Origin: Daphnia pulex
Taxonomy: Eukaryota; Arthropoda; Branchiopoda; Diplostraca; Daphniidae
Length of the DNA: 64,000 bases
NCBI RefSeq assembly: GCF_021134715.1
Contig: NC_060024.1
Coordinates: 744,001 to 808,000 of the forward strand
Reading direction: 5' to 3'
The notes under the pieces: model-generated
The model's database searches: none
What the model was told of the DNA's origin: nothing
What the model saw: only the letters and a program-made list of their open reading frames with translations
Part shown: in pieces, positions 30,106-40,460 of the stretch
Layout: every line of letters starts with the position of its first letter
Numbering within the stretch: the first letter of the stretch is position 1
Program-made: the position numbers and the translations under genes

Positions 30106-30146
30106 CTAATTTGGAAAAACAAAATACGATTACTGTTTGTTAAGCG

Positions 30147-33100
30147 TTAATTTCTATTTCTAAGTGGGTATCTATGTGATACTCGTATTTGTGTCGGTGG
30201 AATTACGGGATTGTTATTAGGTAATTCCTGATCTGTAACTCTTGGTTGTTTTGGGGGTCTACCTCCACGTTTTGGTTGTGGGGGAATTACAACCCCTGTT
30301 ATCTTCGGAGGTCTACCTCTTCTTTTTGTCGCTGTTACGACTTCTTTTACTTTTGGAGGCCTACCTCTTTTCTTTCCTACTTTAGTTTGCATTTTCTTAA
30401 TGGTCTTACGTCTTTTCTTAATAATTATTGGGTTAGGGCTAGTTATATTATTGGGAGTGCTGGTTACTAATTTTAACCTATTTACATGTACTATATATTT
30501 CCCTTCGTCCTCAGTGTTATTTATTTTGTCTGTTATTTTGATAATTTCATAGTTTAGGTCCGATATTTTTCTATTTATTTTATACGGTCCTAACCATCTA
30601 TTATTAAATTTTCCTGGGGTAGAATGGGCTTTTAAAAGAACGTGATCGTTTACGTTATACTTAACTAATTTACTACCTTTGTCATATAGTCGTTTTTGCT
30701 TTGACTGAACTTTCTCTAATCGTTCTTTCGAACGTTTTAGAGCTCTTTTCCATTGTTTATCGTATTCATCTGCATCATCTTCAAAAACGTCTATATCATC
30801 ATTGACAGAAATATCGCTTGGCACTACTGCTTCGCGTTTAAAAAATAGATAGAAAGGGCAACAGTCTGTACTAATTTGCTTTGCAGTGTTATATGCGAAA
30901 GTTACAAAGTCGAGATATTTATCCCATGACTCTGGTTCATCGTTCACATAACATGCGAGCATATCGCACAGAGTCCTGTTGAATCTTTCCACTAGTCCAT
31001 CCGTCTGCGGGTGGTAACTTGTAGTTTTAATTTGCTTAATTTTAAAAAGAATGCATATTTTTGAAATGAGTTTTGAAAGGAAATTAGTTCCTTTATCTGT
31101 CAATACTCTTGCTGGAGGACCGAATTTTGTATAGACTTTTTTCACTAAATGTTCTGCTATCGTATGCGCTTTCTGGTCTTTCATTGGTATGGTCATTACA
31201 TATCTACTTGCGTAATCAGACAAAACTAAAATATATTTGTTTTCTTCACTACTTTCCGTAACCGGCCCTACTATGTCCATTGCGACTTGTTCCCAAATGT
31301 TTGCTACTAAAGGCAATGGCTTAAGTGGGGCTTTAGTCGACCCATAGGCCTTACGTTTTGCACATGCAATACAATTGTTTACATATTCAGTAACGTCTTT
31401 TCCTAGTCCGGGCCAAACGAATTGGCGTTTTACTCTCGCTAGCGTCTTTGCTATCCCTAAATGCCCTGCTAAAATATGATCATGATTCAATTCTAAAATT
31501 TCATTAATTTTCTCTTTAGGCACAACTATTTTTCCTTCATTTGTTATTAAAATGCCTTCATTATTGAAACGGAATTCATTATATTCTTTCTTATTGCTTT
31601 CTTCTAGTTTCTGTATTATTTCTTTACAATAATTATCATTTCTCTGTGCTAATATTATATCATTTTGAACCTTTTCTTCTTTTACTAATATTATCGATCC
31701 TATTGATGGTAATGGAGTCCTACTTAATGCATCGGCATTTTGATTTTCCTGGCCAGGACGATGTAGGACTATCATATCGTATGATTGCATTTCATACGAC
31801 CAACGAGCTAATCTGCCATGCGGATCTTTTTTCTTTATTAATGTCTCCAATGGTTTGTGATCTGTGTATACTTTAAAACTTCTTCCGTATAAGTATGGTC
31901 TAAACTGCTCTAATGCATAAACAATCGCTAAACATTCTTTTTCTGATACGTTCCAATTCCGTTCTCTTTCGTTTAAATGTCTTGACGCATAAGCTATAAC
32001 TACTTCCTGTTCTCCGTGGGCCTGTGTTGGATCTGATTCTGAGGGGGGTATGTTCTGTATCTGTGCTAACACAGCTCCAATCCCGTATCCTGAGGCATCT
32101 GTGTATACCAAGAATTCCCGGGTGAAATCGGGATACCTTAAGAGTGGATTGTTGGTTAGCGAATTCTTGATACGTCGAAAGGCGTCCCTTTCGTTTTCTT
32201 CCCAAATCCAAGTCGATGACTTCTTTGTCAGTTCTGTTAAATAATGCGCTATCTCTGCGTAATTTCGAACGAATTTTCGATAATAATTAACTAATCCTAA
32301 AAACGAGAGTAGTTGCTTTACGTTTTGTGGTTCGGGGTAGTTTAGAATTGATGTAATTTTCTTATTGTCTGGATGAAAACCATTTACTGTAATCACGTGA
32401 CCTAAGTATTTAATTTTTGTTTTGAAAAAATCGCACTTACTTAATTTTAATTTTAATCCTTCATTTGCCAGAAGCTTAAAGATAATTTTCAAATGTTTTA
32501 TGTGGTCATCAAGCGTTTTACTGAAAACGATGATGTCGTCAAGGTAAACAAGTGTAAATTCGTACAGCACGTCCTTTAATACGTTGTTCATTTCTCTTTG
32601 GAATGTGCCTGGTGCGTTGCACAAACCAAATGGCATACAGTTAAATTCATACAAGCCATACTCACAAATAAAAGCTGTTTTATATTTATGTTTTTCTTCG
32701 ATCTCGATTTGCCAGTATCCACTGAGCAAATCCAGAGTCGAGAAATACCTGGCACCGTGTAGACTATCAATAATTAGCTGAATGTTTGGTATGGGGTACC
32801 TGTCTTTTATGGTTACACTGTTTAACTCACGATAATCCACGCAAAATCTCATCTGTCCTTCTTCTTTTTTAGCTACTAAAAGAATAGGTGATGCAAAAGG
32901 GCTTGTACTGGGCCTAATTATATTATGTTTTAACATGTCTTCTATTTGTTTTTTTACAACAAGTCGTAGCCTTTCAGGCGTTCTCCTCATAGGCATAACG
33001 TTCGGAAGCTTGGTTGTACGTATAAGGTGCTTGACTGATTTTGCTTTTCCTAGCTCATTTAAATTCTCAGTAAAAAGCGAAAAATTTGAAATTAAAAGGT

Positions 33101-33710
33101 TCTTTAAATTTTCTCTGTGTGTTGTTGGTATGCCTTCTAAATTAAATTGGGGTGGATCAACTATGCTAATTGAGTTAATCTGTAATGGCGGTATTATAAG
33201 TTTCTTTAACTCGTTGTCTTGTTTATAGCTAATCGATCGTTCGCTAGGATTTATTATTATTTCGTTAGTTGCCAAGAAATCGTAACCTAAAATACATCCT
33301 TCTTCTAACTCTGACATTACATAAAATGGATGTTTAAACGAGTGTCTACGAGCTAGTCTAATATTTAGCTCGTAGCATCCTCGTGGTTTGACTAACTCTC
33401 CTGATACTGTTCTAAAAAGCTGTGTGCTGTCGTTGGCGGTATTTATTTCTTTAACTTCTCCATAGGGTACATTTATAAGTAGTCGATGTGCAAGGAAACT
33501 AGCTGAGGCACCTGTATCTACTAAAGCTTGTGTCTTTAGACCAGAAAAACTCACTGGTATACGCATTAACTGCGTAACGCTACATATTACGGGTATATTT
33601 ATATTTACAACACTGTTACTCGATAAACCTACTGCTGTTCTGTTGACGGGGGCGGGGGCACGCTGCGACATTCTCGCGCGTAGTGGCCTCGCTTTCCACA
33701 AGCATAACAC
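30147..33710 (-). CDS. pol: Gypsy Pol protein (protease, reverse transcriptase, RNase H, integrase)
   Basis: 1,187 codons counted from the first start-like codon; the true translation probably comes from Gag by frameshift. Aspartic protease DTGA at 65-68; reverse transcriptase with FCVDYRELN and YLDDI (about 240-420); RNase H with YTDASGYGIGAVL near 540; integrase zinc-binding H-H-C-C near 740-785; integrase core with MDIVGP, TDKGTNF and HPQTDGLVERFN (about 800-960). The C-terminal 80 residues carry three AT-hook-like motifs (KRGRPPK, RRGRPPK, RGGRPPK). AT-hooks bind the minor groove of AT-rich DNA, so this tail may guide integration; that part is inference. Confidence 0.95.
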   Translation of the reverse strand: MLCLWKARPLRARMSQRAPAPVNRTAVGLSSNSVVNINIPVICSVTQLMRIPVSFSGLKTQALVDTGASASFLAHRLLINVPYGEVKEINTANDSTQLFRTVSGELVKPRGCYELNIRLARRHSFKHPFYVMSELEEGCILGYDFLATNEIIINPSERSISYKQDNELKKLIIPPLQINSISIVDPPQFNLEGIPTTHRENLKNLLISNFSLFTENLNELGKAKSVKHLIRTTKLPNVMPMRRTPERLRLVVKKQIEDMLKHNIIRPSTSPFASPILLVAKKEEGQMRFCVDYRELNSVTIKDRYPIPNIQLIIDSLHGARYFSTLDLLSGYWQIEIEEKHKYKTAFICEYGLYEFNCMPFGLCNAPGTFQREMNNVLKDVLYEFTLVYLDDIIVFSKTLDDHIKHLKIIFKLLANEGLKLKLSKCDFFKTKIKYLGHVITVNGFHPDNKKITSILNYPEPQNVKQLLSFLGLVNYYRKFVRNYAEIAHYLTELTKKSSTWIWEENERDAFRRIKNSLTNNPLLRYPDFTREFLVYTDASGYGIGAVLAQIQNIPPSESDPTQAHGEQEVVIAYASRHLNERERNWNVSEKECLAIVYALEQFRPYLYGRSFKVYTDHKPLETLIKKKDPHGRLARWSYEMQSYDMIVLHRPGQENQNADALSRTPLPSIGSIILVKEEKVQNDIILAQRNDNYCKEIIQKLEESNKKEYNEFRFNNEGILITNEGKIVVPKEKINEILELNHDHILAGHLGIAKTLARVKRQFVWPGLGKDVTEYVNNCIACAKRKAYGSTKAPLKPLPLVANIWEQVAMDIVGPVTESSEENKYILVLSDYASRYVMTIPMKDQKAHTIAEHLVKKVYTKFGPPARVLTDKGTNFLSKLISKICILFKIKQIKTTSYHPQTDGLVERFNRTLCDMLACYVNDEPESWDKYLDFVTFAYNTAKQISTDCCPFYLFFKREAVVPSDISVNDDIDVFEDDADEYDKQWKRALKRSKERLEKVQSKQKRLYDKGSKLVKYNVNDHVLLKAHSTPGKFNNRWLGPYKINRKISDLNYEIIKITDKINNTEDEGKYIVHVNRLKLVTSTPNNITSPNPIIIKKRRKTIKKMQTKVGKKRGRPPKVKEVVTATKRRGRPPKITGVVIPPQPKRGGRPPKQPRVTDQELPNNNPVIPPTQIRVSHRYPLRNRN

Positions 33711-36217
33711 TCTATATGTCTCTTATTTCTAAATCCTTGGGCTGGGTTATACCAAGCGTTATGCTGTGGCCTAGCTCCAGGGGGACCTGAGGTAACGAAG
33801 TTATTCTGGCGCGGTACCTGATGGGCACGAAACGTTTGGTTTCGAAAATGCTGGGGATATTCACTTAAATTCTGAAATCTACGACGAGGATTAAACATAG
33901 GATTAAAATTTTGGGGACGCTGAAATTGTCCTTGTGATCTGTTTGAATAATTTTGTGGTGGTGGAGTTGGCTCTCTTCTCGGACGGTTATCTAGTGTATC
34001 ATTATATCTGTTACCACTAGAACTACGTGATCTATGGTGTTGATTATTCGTACCTCTAGATCGAGGAATATTTCTATCCGCGCTGTGTTGGCGGCTTGGG
34101 GGGTGCTGAAAACGGATCCGATTTTCCGAATTGGACCGTCTACGATCGCCGGAAGGTGATCTGTGTCTGTTAAAGGCGTCGGCAACTGCTATTGAGGGAA
34201 AATCAATCTCGTTGTTTTCCTGTGGAGCATTTTTACCGATAGTTAGACCGGCTAACTGTTTCTCTAAATGAACAATCTTTGTTTTCTGCCGCAAGATCTC
34301 TATATCTTGCTCGTTATCGTGTGCAGAGATACCTGCTATAGTGGCCTTTAAACTCTTATCTTCATTCTGTTCCATTCTATTAACTAAAGTTTCTGCGGCG
34401 TAGGCGTTTTCGCATACGTCTTCGTAAGCACTATCAACATCCATGCGGCTCCAAACTATTTTCAATATTTTAGGCAAGAGACCCTTTAAAAGAATTTTTT
34501 GTTTAGCTTCGCCTCTCATTTGACTCAGAGATATTGCTAATGCCTTAGCTTCGTTCGTTGCTTTGTCACCTAATGTAATTTCTTTTCCATGAATGATGTC
34601 ATATAACTGATTAATTCTACTAACGAAAGTTTGTGTGCTTTGATCGGGGGTCTGCCGAAGCTCGTTTAATTGTTTTCTTAAATTTTCTAACTCTGTTTCT
34701 GTAAGAAATCTATTTATTAAAGCTTTTTCCCATGCATCGTAATCTTCCTCATCTTGTGCTCTTTCCATATAATCACTATGCCAATCCGCAGCATCTCCTC
34801 TTAGTCTATCTGAAAAATATTTAATTTTATCTTTCTTCTCCAACCCTGCGCTTTGTGCGACTCTTTCCGCATCTTTTAACCAATTATTAACTAACTGCTC
34901 TCCTCTTTTGCCTTTAAAAATCGGAATAGATTTCCGTTCGTCCTGTGAATATAATTCACGTAAATGGCTCTTAGTTATTGGTGCATCTTCATTACTATTG
35001 CCTAACGTCATGGTTATAATATTAGTTGTTTGAGTGGGCTTTGAATGGGTTTGCGTATCTGCTACTAAAGTTGATTTCAAATGTTTTTGAATGTATAAAT
35101 CTTTAGCTTTAATTTCTTGTTCGAGGTCAGAGATTTTATTGGATAAGTCTCGTTTGGTTGTTTTCAAAATTTTTACGCTTGCTTCTTTGGAGTTGGCTTC
35201 AATTTGCAATGTGTCTAGCTTCTGAGATAGTTCTTGGTTTTTATTTGTAAGTGTTGTTACGTCGTCTTCTGTTAATTTACTTGCGTTCTTCAAAGCTTCG
35301 TGTGCGTTGTCTAATAGATTGTAGCTATGGTTTAGTTGTTTTATTTTATCTTCAGTATCTTCCTTAAGTTGTGATAGAGAATCCCTTAAATCATTTATGC
35401 AGTCGTTCTGTCCTATGATTTCGCTCTTAGCTTTTTCTAGATCGGTTTTAGCTGTCTCGTATTCTGTCAAAAATGTTTTACTCTCATCGCTTGCCTGACT
35501 TTCTTTGGGTCTATTATTAAAATCTGCTATTAAAGTTGCTTGTTTAAAATTTGTTCGGGTTAATGTTTCTACTTCTGCTGTTAAACGGGTGTTTTCTAGA
35601 TAAGAATCGGCTACTTTCTTTGAAAATTCTCTCCTTACTTTATCTACCTCTTTTTCAGTCTTTTTCGTTTCGTTCGCTACGTCTTGTTCAAGATTCTTTG
35701 CATACTCATCTAATGCTAATTGTTTGAAAAGAAGTTCCCTCTTAAATATTTTAAATGCTTTATTCCGAAAATCTACTTCTCGACTATGAGCTTCTCTAAC
35801 ATTTTGTAACAAAGGGTTAAATTTATTGGGGTCTGCTTTTAATTCTACGAAATATGTCCCTAATTTTTCTAAAACTTTTTCTTTAGCCTCACCGGTAAGA
35901 TAAACTGAACTTCCAAACTCCTTTTTATGCAATTCAAATGTATACTGTTTCAAAAAATGATAAACTTGACCTGTGACTTCCTTTCTTTTTGCAATATAAC
36001 TACTTCGTGTTAAGCGTTTATCTGAGGTTTCATCTATATTACTTTTACAAAGACTTATTAAATTTGACCAATGGGTAACAAAATTGTTTCTAACTTTTAG
36101 TACACTATCAGCTAAGGAATTTACGTACGCGTCTTCTTCTAGGTCTATCTCATCAATTAAAGACTCATTAATAGCTGTAAACGAAGTGTCGCTAATTGTT
36201 GTTTGAGGATTCGTCAT
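33629..36217 (-). CDS. gag: Gypsy Gag protein
   Basis: 862 residues. The N-terminal 400 are rich in charged heptad-like sequence (long coiled coil, about 150-390). A retrotransposon gag region follows (about 425-600; for example IPIFKGKRGEQLVNNWL), then an Arg/Ser/Pro/Asn-rich basic stretch (about 700-830), and one CCHC zinc knuckle CYACGKRGHYAREC at 838-851. It would form the particle and bind RNA. It starts at the first ATG after the leader. Its end overlaps the pol frame by 82 bp in another frame, as is usual in gypsy elements that use ribosomal frameshifting. Confidence 0.93.
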   Translation of the reverse strand: MTNPQTTISDTSFTAINESLIDEIDLEEDAYVNSLADSVLKVRNNFVTHWSNLISLCKSNIDETSDKRLTRSSYIAKRKEVTGQVYHFLKQYTFELHKKEFGSSVYLTGEAKEKVLEKLGTYFVELKADPNKFNPLLQNVREAHSREVDFRNKAFKIFKRELLFKQLALDEYAKNLEQDVANETKKTEKEVDKVRREFSKKVADSYLENTRLTAEVETLTRTNFKQATLIADFNNRPKESQASDESKTFLTEYETAKTDLEKAKSEIIGQNDCINDLRDSLSQLKEDTEDKIKQLNHSYNLLDNAHEALKNASKLTEDDVTTLTNKNQELSQKLDTLQIEANSKEASVKILKTTKRDLSNKISDLEQEIKAKDLYIQKHLKSTLVADTQTHSKPTQTTNIITMTLGNSNEDAPITKSHLRELYSQDERKSIPIFKGKRGEQLVNNWLKDAERVAQSAGLEKKDKIKYFSDRLRGDAADWHSDYMERAQDEEDYDAWEKALINRFLTETELENLRKQLNELRQTPDQSTQTFVSRINQLYDIIHGKEITLGDKATNEAKALAISLSQMRGEAKQKILLKGLLPKILKIVWSRMDVDSAYEDVCENAYAAETLVNRMEQNEDKSLKATIAGISAHDNEQDIEILRQKTKIVHLEKQLAGLTIGKNAPQENNEIDFPSIAVADAFNRHRSPSGDRRRSNSENRIRFQHPPSRQHSADRNIPRSRGTNNQHHRSRSSSGNRYNDTLDNRPRREPTPPPQNYSNRSQGQFQRPQNFNPMFNPRRRFQNLSEYPQHFRNQTFRAHQVPRQNNFVTSGPPGARPQHNAWYNPAQGFRNKRHIECYACGKRGHYARECRSVPPPPSTEQQ

Positions 36218-36376
36218 TCACTTACAGTTTTGAGAAAATTGATGTTTCCTTCCTCGATGTAGATGATCTCGTTGTGGGTTGTCTGGTCGTCTGGTCGTCC
36301 TGTCGTCTGGTCCTAGGTGGTGTGGCAGCTGGGGGCGATGTTCCTTCTCGTTGACTCACGGCAGGTCTTGAAGTCC

Positions 36377-36394
36377 AAACTGGCACGTTCACCA
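36377..36394 (-). promoter_or_regulatory. Gypsy primer-binding site
   Basis: Three bases inside the 5' LTR the minus strand reads TGGTGAACGTGCCAGTTT. It starts with TGG, the complement of a tRNA CCA end. I could not assign the primer tRNA. Confidence 0.65.
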
Positions 36395-36397
36395 ATT

Positions 36398-36680
36398 TGT
36401 GATGATGAGTCACAAGAGTCAAAACACGAGAGGTGCGGTTAAAGGTGTATTGAGAAACAACCAAGACAACTGTAACACGATTACAAGCATAAGCGAGTGA
36501 CCGTATACAACGAGACCTCAAATAGATCGAATGTCCGATTTATATACGGGATGATGAGCGATGGCTTGTCTGATGGTAGCCATGCCTGTTAAAGTAATTA
36601 AGAAGGTGCGTATGGTAAACGCATCAACAAGTGTGAGAACTTGTCAATGGCTTTGCCATATGCTGTGAATTAACATTACA
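36398..36680 (-). repeat. Gypsy element 5' LTR
   Basis: 283 bp, TG...CA ends. The minus strand holds TATATAAA at 36539-36546, a plausible TATA box for the element's transcript. Confidence 0.96.
36539..36546 (-). promoter_or_regulatory. TATA box in gypsy 5' LTR
   Basis: TATATAAA on the minus strand, well placed in the LTR for transcription toward gag. The same site occurs in the 3' LTR. Confidence 0.6.
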
Positions 36681-36724
36681 GTTGTATTGCGTTTGAATAT
36701 GTATTTTTTTTGAATATGTATTTT

Positions 36725-36762
36725 CTTGAGTCTGGTGCCTTAGAGCGCTCGGCCATCCTGAC
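36725..36762 (-). pseudogene. tRNA-Leu 5'-exon fragment beside the deletion
   Basis: The fragment belonging to the unit interrupted by the gypsy element. It lies 44 bp right of the LTR, and 48 bp left of the deletion junction. Confidence 0.88.
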
Positions 36763-36809
36763 CTCATCAGATCTAGCTAAATTTCTTTGCATTACAGATG
36801 TGGAATTTA

Positions 36810-36811
36810 AC
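36810..36811. other. Deletion junction within the array
   Basis: Sequence jumps from the spacer before tRNA-Glu (tggaatttaa) straight to the spacer before the next Leu gene (cctctctaatt). Compared with an intact unit about 738 bp are missing, including one tRNA-Glu and one tRNA-Gly. Two bases (aa) of microhomology are possible. Confidence 0.92.
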
Positions 36812-36865
36812 CTCTCTAATTATGTTGCAATGCGATGATCATGTGTATTCAGATATTTATATGTT

Positions 36866-36984
36866 TGTCAGGAGTGGGATTTGAACCCACGCCTTCATTG
36901 AAGACCAGAATACTGCAACTTCTTTTATTGAAGCAAGGATTATGTCCTTGAGTCTGGCGCCTTAGACCGCTCGGCCATCCTGAC
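36866..36984 (-). tRNA. tRNA-Leu (CAA) with intron
   Basis: Consensus exons; intron aggattatg. The deletion at 36810 removed the downstream T-run site, so its 3' context is unlike that of other copies. Confidence 0.95.
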
Positions 36985-37334
36985 CACATCAGGTGTACCT
37001 AAATTCCTTTGCCCAACAGATGTGACATTAAAACTCTTCTAACTCATTCAAGAGTTCCTTGCCATAGGCGATTTATACCAGGTCAACAATTGTATTACGT
37101 TGTATTGCGTTTGAATATGTATTTTTTTTGAATATGTATTTTCTTGAGTCTGGTGCCTTAGAGCGCTCGGCCATCCTGACCTCATCAGATCTAGCTAAAT
37201 TTCTTTGCATTACAGATGTGGAATTTAAACTCTTCTAACTTATCCAAGAGTTCCTTGCCCTAGGCTGTTTATACCAGGACAACAATTGTATTATGTTGTA
37301 TTGATTTGGAATATGTATTTTTCAAGCGATTTAA

Positions 37335-37406
37335 TCCCATATTGTCTAGTGGTTAGGATACCTGGCTCTCACCCAGGAGGCCCGGCTTCAATTCCCGGTA
37401 TGGGAA
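37335..37406 (+). tRNA. tRNA-Glu (CUC), T-stem variant
   Basis: Last pair of the T stem lost (cccggcttc instead of cccgggttc). Anticodon intact. Confidence 0.8.
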
Positions 37407-37764
37407 AAGAGGAACTGGAAAATTTTGCAAGTTTTGGCCATTTTTGTCAAATACATCTGGCAAACAGTTTCTGCGTTTCCAGAGCTATTGCAATCGGCTT
37501 AACTTACATACATACGAGCCAAAATCTTTCTAGTACATTGGATATACTAAGTACATCGGCATGTTTCCATCGAGACTCCATCATAAAATGGTTTCTTTGC
37601 AAGAAATATCGCCAAAGAATAAGAAATTACATCTATGTCAATTATTCATGTGTGGACGAAAAAGAAATGAACAACTATATTTTACCTAAAGAGTAACATT
37701 TGTGTAAATTGACTTCAATTCCGTAGGTTGACTAGTCTGCTAAGAAATAGCAAGATTGCTAAAC

Positions 37765-37836
37765 TGCGATGACCGAGAATCGAACTCGGGTCAATTGCTT
37801 GGAAGGCAACTATGCTAACCACTATACCACCATCGC
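37765..37836 (-). tRNA. tRNA-Gly (UCC), acceptor wobble
   Basis: C66 changed to T (plus strand gcgatgacc), giving a G7-U66 wobble. Otherwise consensus. Confidence 0.92.
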
Positions 37837-38029
37837 TTGACGTAAGTTAGCGTCATGATTTCCGTATTGTCACATCTTTTTAAATTACAGAACATCGACC
37901 AGTATTACCACTTGGTGACCTTGTATCGTGGTACATTAAGCATTCTCTATCACTATATCAAAGCATCAAAGCAACCTCTCTAATTATGTTGCAATGCGAT
38001 GATCATGTGTTTTCAGATATTTATATGTT

Positions 38030-38148
38030 TGTCAGGAGTGGGATTTGAACCCACGCCTTCATTGAAGACCAGAATACTGCAACTTCTTTTATTGAAGCAA
38101 GGATTATGTCCTTGAGTCTGGCGCCTTAGACCGCTCGGCCATCCTGAC
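38030..38148 (-). tRNA. tRNA-Leu (CAA) with intron
   Basis: Consensus exons; intron aggattatg. Downstream spacer has an 8-bp tandem duplication (atcaaagc twice) and only T3. Confidence 0.96.
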
Positions 38149-38498
38149 CACATCAGGTGTACCTAAATTCCTTTGCCCAACAGATGTGACATTAAAACTC
38201 TTCTAACTTATTCAAGAGTTCCTTGCCTTAGGCGATTTTTACCAGGTCAACAATTGTATTACGTTGTATTGCGTTTGAATATGTATTTTTTTTGAATATG
38301 TATTTTCTTGAGTCTGGTGCCTTAGAGCGCTCGGCCATCCTGACCACATCAGATCTAGCTAAATTCCTTTGCATTACAGATGTGGGATTTAAACTCTTCT
38401 AACTTATCCAAGAGTTCCTTGCCCTAGGCTGTTTATACCAGGACAACAATTGTATTATGTTGTATTGATTTGGAATATGTATTTTTCAAGCGATTTAA

Positions 38499-38570
38499 TC
38501 CCATATTGTCTAGTGGTTAGGATACCTGGCTCTCACCCAGGAGGCCCGGGTTCAATTCCCGGTATGGGAA
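38499..38570 (+). tRNA. tRNA-Glu (CUC)
   Basis: Consensus copy. Confidence 0.96.
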
Positions 38571-38928
38571 AAGAGGAACTGGAAAATTTTGCAAGTTTTG
38601 GCCATTTTTGTCAAATACATCTGGCAAACAGTTTCTGCGTTTCCAGAACTATTGCAATCGGCTTAACTTACATACATACGAGCCAAAATCTTTCTAGTAC
38701 ATTGGATATACTAAGTACATCGGCATGTTTCCATCGAGACTCCATCATAAAATGGTTTCTTTGCAAGAAATATCGCCAAAGAATAAGAAATTACATCTAT
38801 GTCAATTATTCATGTGTGAACGAAAAAGAAATGAACAACTATATTTTACCTAAAGAGTAACATTTGTGTAAATTGACTTCAATTCCGTAGGTTGACTAGT
38901 CTGCTAAGAAATAGCAAGATTGCTAAAC

Positions 38929-39000
38929 TGCGATGGGCGAGAATCGAACTCGGGTCAATTGCTTGGAAGGCAACTATGCTAACCACTATACCACCATCGC
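38929..39000 (-). tRNA. tRNA-Gly (UCC), T-stem variant
   Basis: G65 changed to C (plus strand gatgggcgag), losing the first T-stem pair. The same change occurs at 63784. Confidence 0.85.
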
Positions 39001-39185
39001 TTGACGTGAGTTAGCGTCATGATTTCCGTATTGTCACATCTTTTTAAATTACAGAACATCGACCAGTATTACCACTTGGTGACCTTGTATCGTGGTACAT
39101 TAAGCATTCTCTATCACTATATCAAAACAACCTCTCTAATTATGTTGCAATGCGATGATCATGTGTATTCAGATATTTATATGTT

Positions 39186-39304
39186 TGTCAGGAGTGGGAT
39201 TTGAACCCACGCCTTCATTGAAGACCAGAATACTGCAACTTCTTTTATTGAAGCAAGGATTATGTCCTTGAGTCTGGCGCCTTAGACCGCTCGGCCATCC
39301 TGAC
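39186..39304 (-). tRNA. tRNA-Leu (CAA) with intron
   Basis: Consensus exons; intron aggattatg. T4 run present. Confidence 0.96.
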
Positions 39305-39654
39305 CACATCAGGTGTACCTAAATTCCTTTGCCCAACAGATGTGACATTAAAACTCTTCTAACTCATTCAAGAGTTCCTTGCCTTAGGCGATTTTTACCA
39401 GGTCAACAATTGTATTACGTTGTATTGCGTTTGAATATGTATTTTTTTTTAATATGTATTTTCTTGAGTCTGGTGCCTTAGAGCGCTCGGCCATCCTGAC
39501 CTTATCAGATCTAGCTAAATTCCTTTGCATTACAGATGTGGGATTTAAACTCTTCTAACTTATCCAAGAGTTCCTTGCCCTAGGCTGTTTATACCAGGAC
39601 AACAATTGTATTATGTTGTATTGATTTGGAATATGTATTTTTCAAGCGATTTAA

Positions 39655-39726
39655 TCCCATATTGTCTAGTGGTTAGGATACCTGGCTCTCACCCAGGAGG
39701 CCCGGGTTCAATTCCCGGTATGGGAA
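39655..39726 (+). tRNA. tRNA-Glu (CUC)
   Basis: Consensus copy. Confidence 0.96.
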
Positions 39727-40084
39727 AAGAGGAACTGGAAAATTTTGCAAGTTTTGGCCATTTTTGTCAAATACATCTGGCAAACAGTTTCTGCGTTTCC
39801 AGAACTATTGCAATCGGCTTAACTTACATACATACGAGCCAAAATCTTTCTAGTACATTGGATATACTAAGTACATCGGCATGTTTCCATCGAGACTCCA
39901 TCATAAAATGGTTTCTTTGCAAGAAATATCGCCAAGGAATAAGAAATTACATCTATGTCAATTATTCATGTGTGAACGAAAAAGAAATGAACAACTATAT
40001 TTTACCTAAAGAGTAACATTTGTGTATATTGACTTCAATTCCGTAGGTTGACTAGTCTGCTAAGAAATAGCAAGATTGCTAAAC

Positions 40085-40156
40085 TGCGATGGCCGAGAAT
40101 CGAACTCGGGTCAATTGCTTGGAAGGCAACTATGCTAACCACTATACCACCATCGC
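40085..40156 (-). tRNA. tRNA-Gly (UCC)
   Basis: Consensus copy. Confidence 0.96.
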
Positions 40157-40341
40157 TTGACATGAGTTAGCGTCATGATTTCCGTATTGTCACATCTTTT
40201 TAAATTACAGAACATCGACCAGTATTACCACTCGGTGACCTTGTATCGTGGTACATTAAGCATTCTCTATCACTATATCAAAACAACCTCTCTAATTATG
40301 TTGCAATGCGATGATCATGTGTATTCAAAAATTTATATGTT

Positions 40342-40460
40342 TGTCAGGAGTGGGATTTGAACCCACGCCTTCATTGAAGACCAGAATACTGCAACTTCTT
40401 TTATTGAAGCAAGGTATATGTCCTTGAGTCTGGCGCCTTAGACCGCTCGGCCATCCTGAC
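40342..40460 (-). tRNA. tRNA-Leu (CAA) with intron
   Basis: Consensus exons; intron variant aggtatatg. T4 run present. Confidence 0.96.

Larger units (their letters stand above)
22529..36680 (-). mobile_element. Ty3/gypsy LTR element with envelope and accessory cassette, looks whole
   Basis: 14,152-bp element with 283-bp LTRs (22529-22811 and 36398-36680) that begin TG, end CA and look identical, flanked by the 4-bp duplication GTTG (22525-22528 and 36681-36684). Reading on the minus strand: 5' LTR, primer-binding site, gag, pol, envelope-like gene, ankyrin-repeat gene, four small frames, purine tract, 3' LTR. Gypsy-type elements with envelopes (errantiviruses and similar) are usually 7-9 kb, so this one is exceptionally long. 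LTR identity implies very recent insertion. No breaks are evident in the large frames. Confidence 0.96.

Noticed and set aside
30246-30470. Trp/Phe-rich plus-strand frame opposite the pol C-terminus
   Set aside because: Antisense of the AT-hook region; no signal, family or context to support it.
36222-36521. 99-codon minus-strand frame between the gypsy 5' LTR and gag
   Set aside because: It starts inside the LTR, crosses the primer-binding site and resembles no known leader protein.
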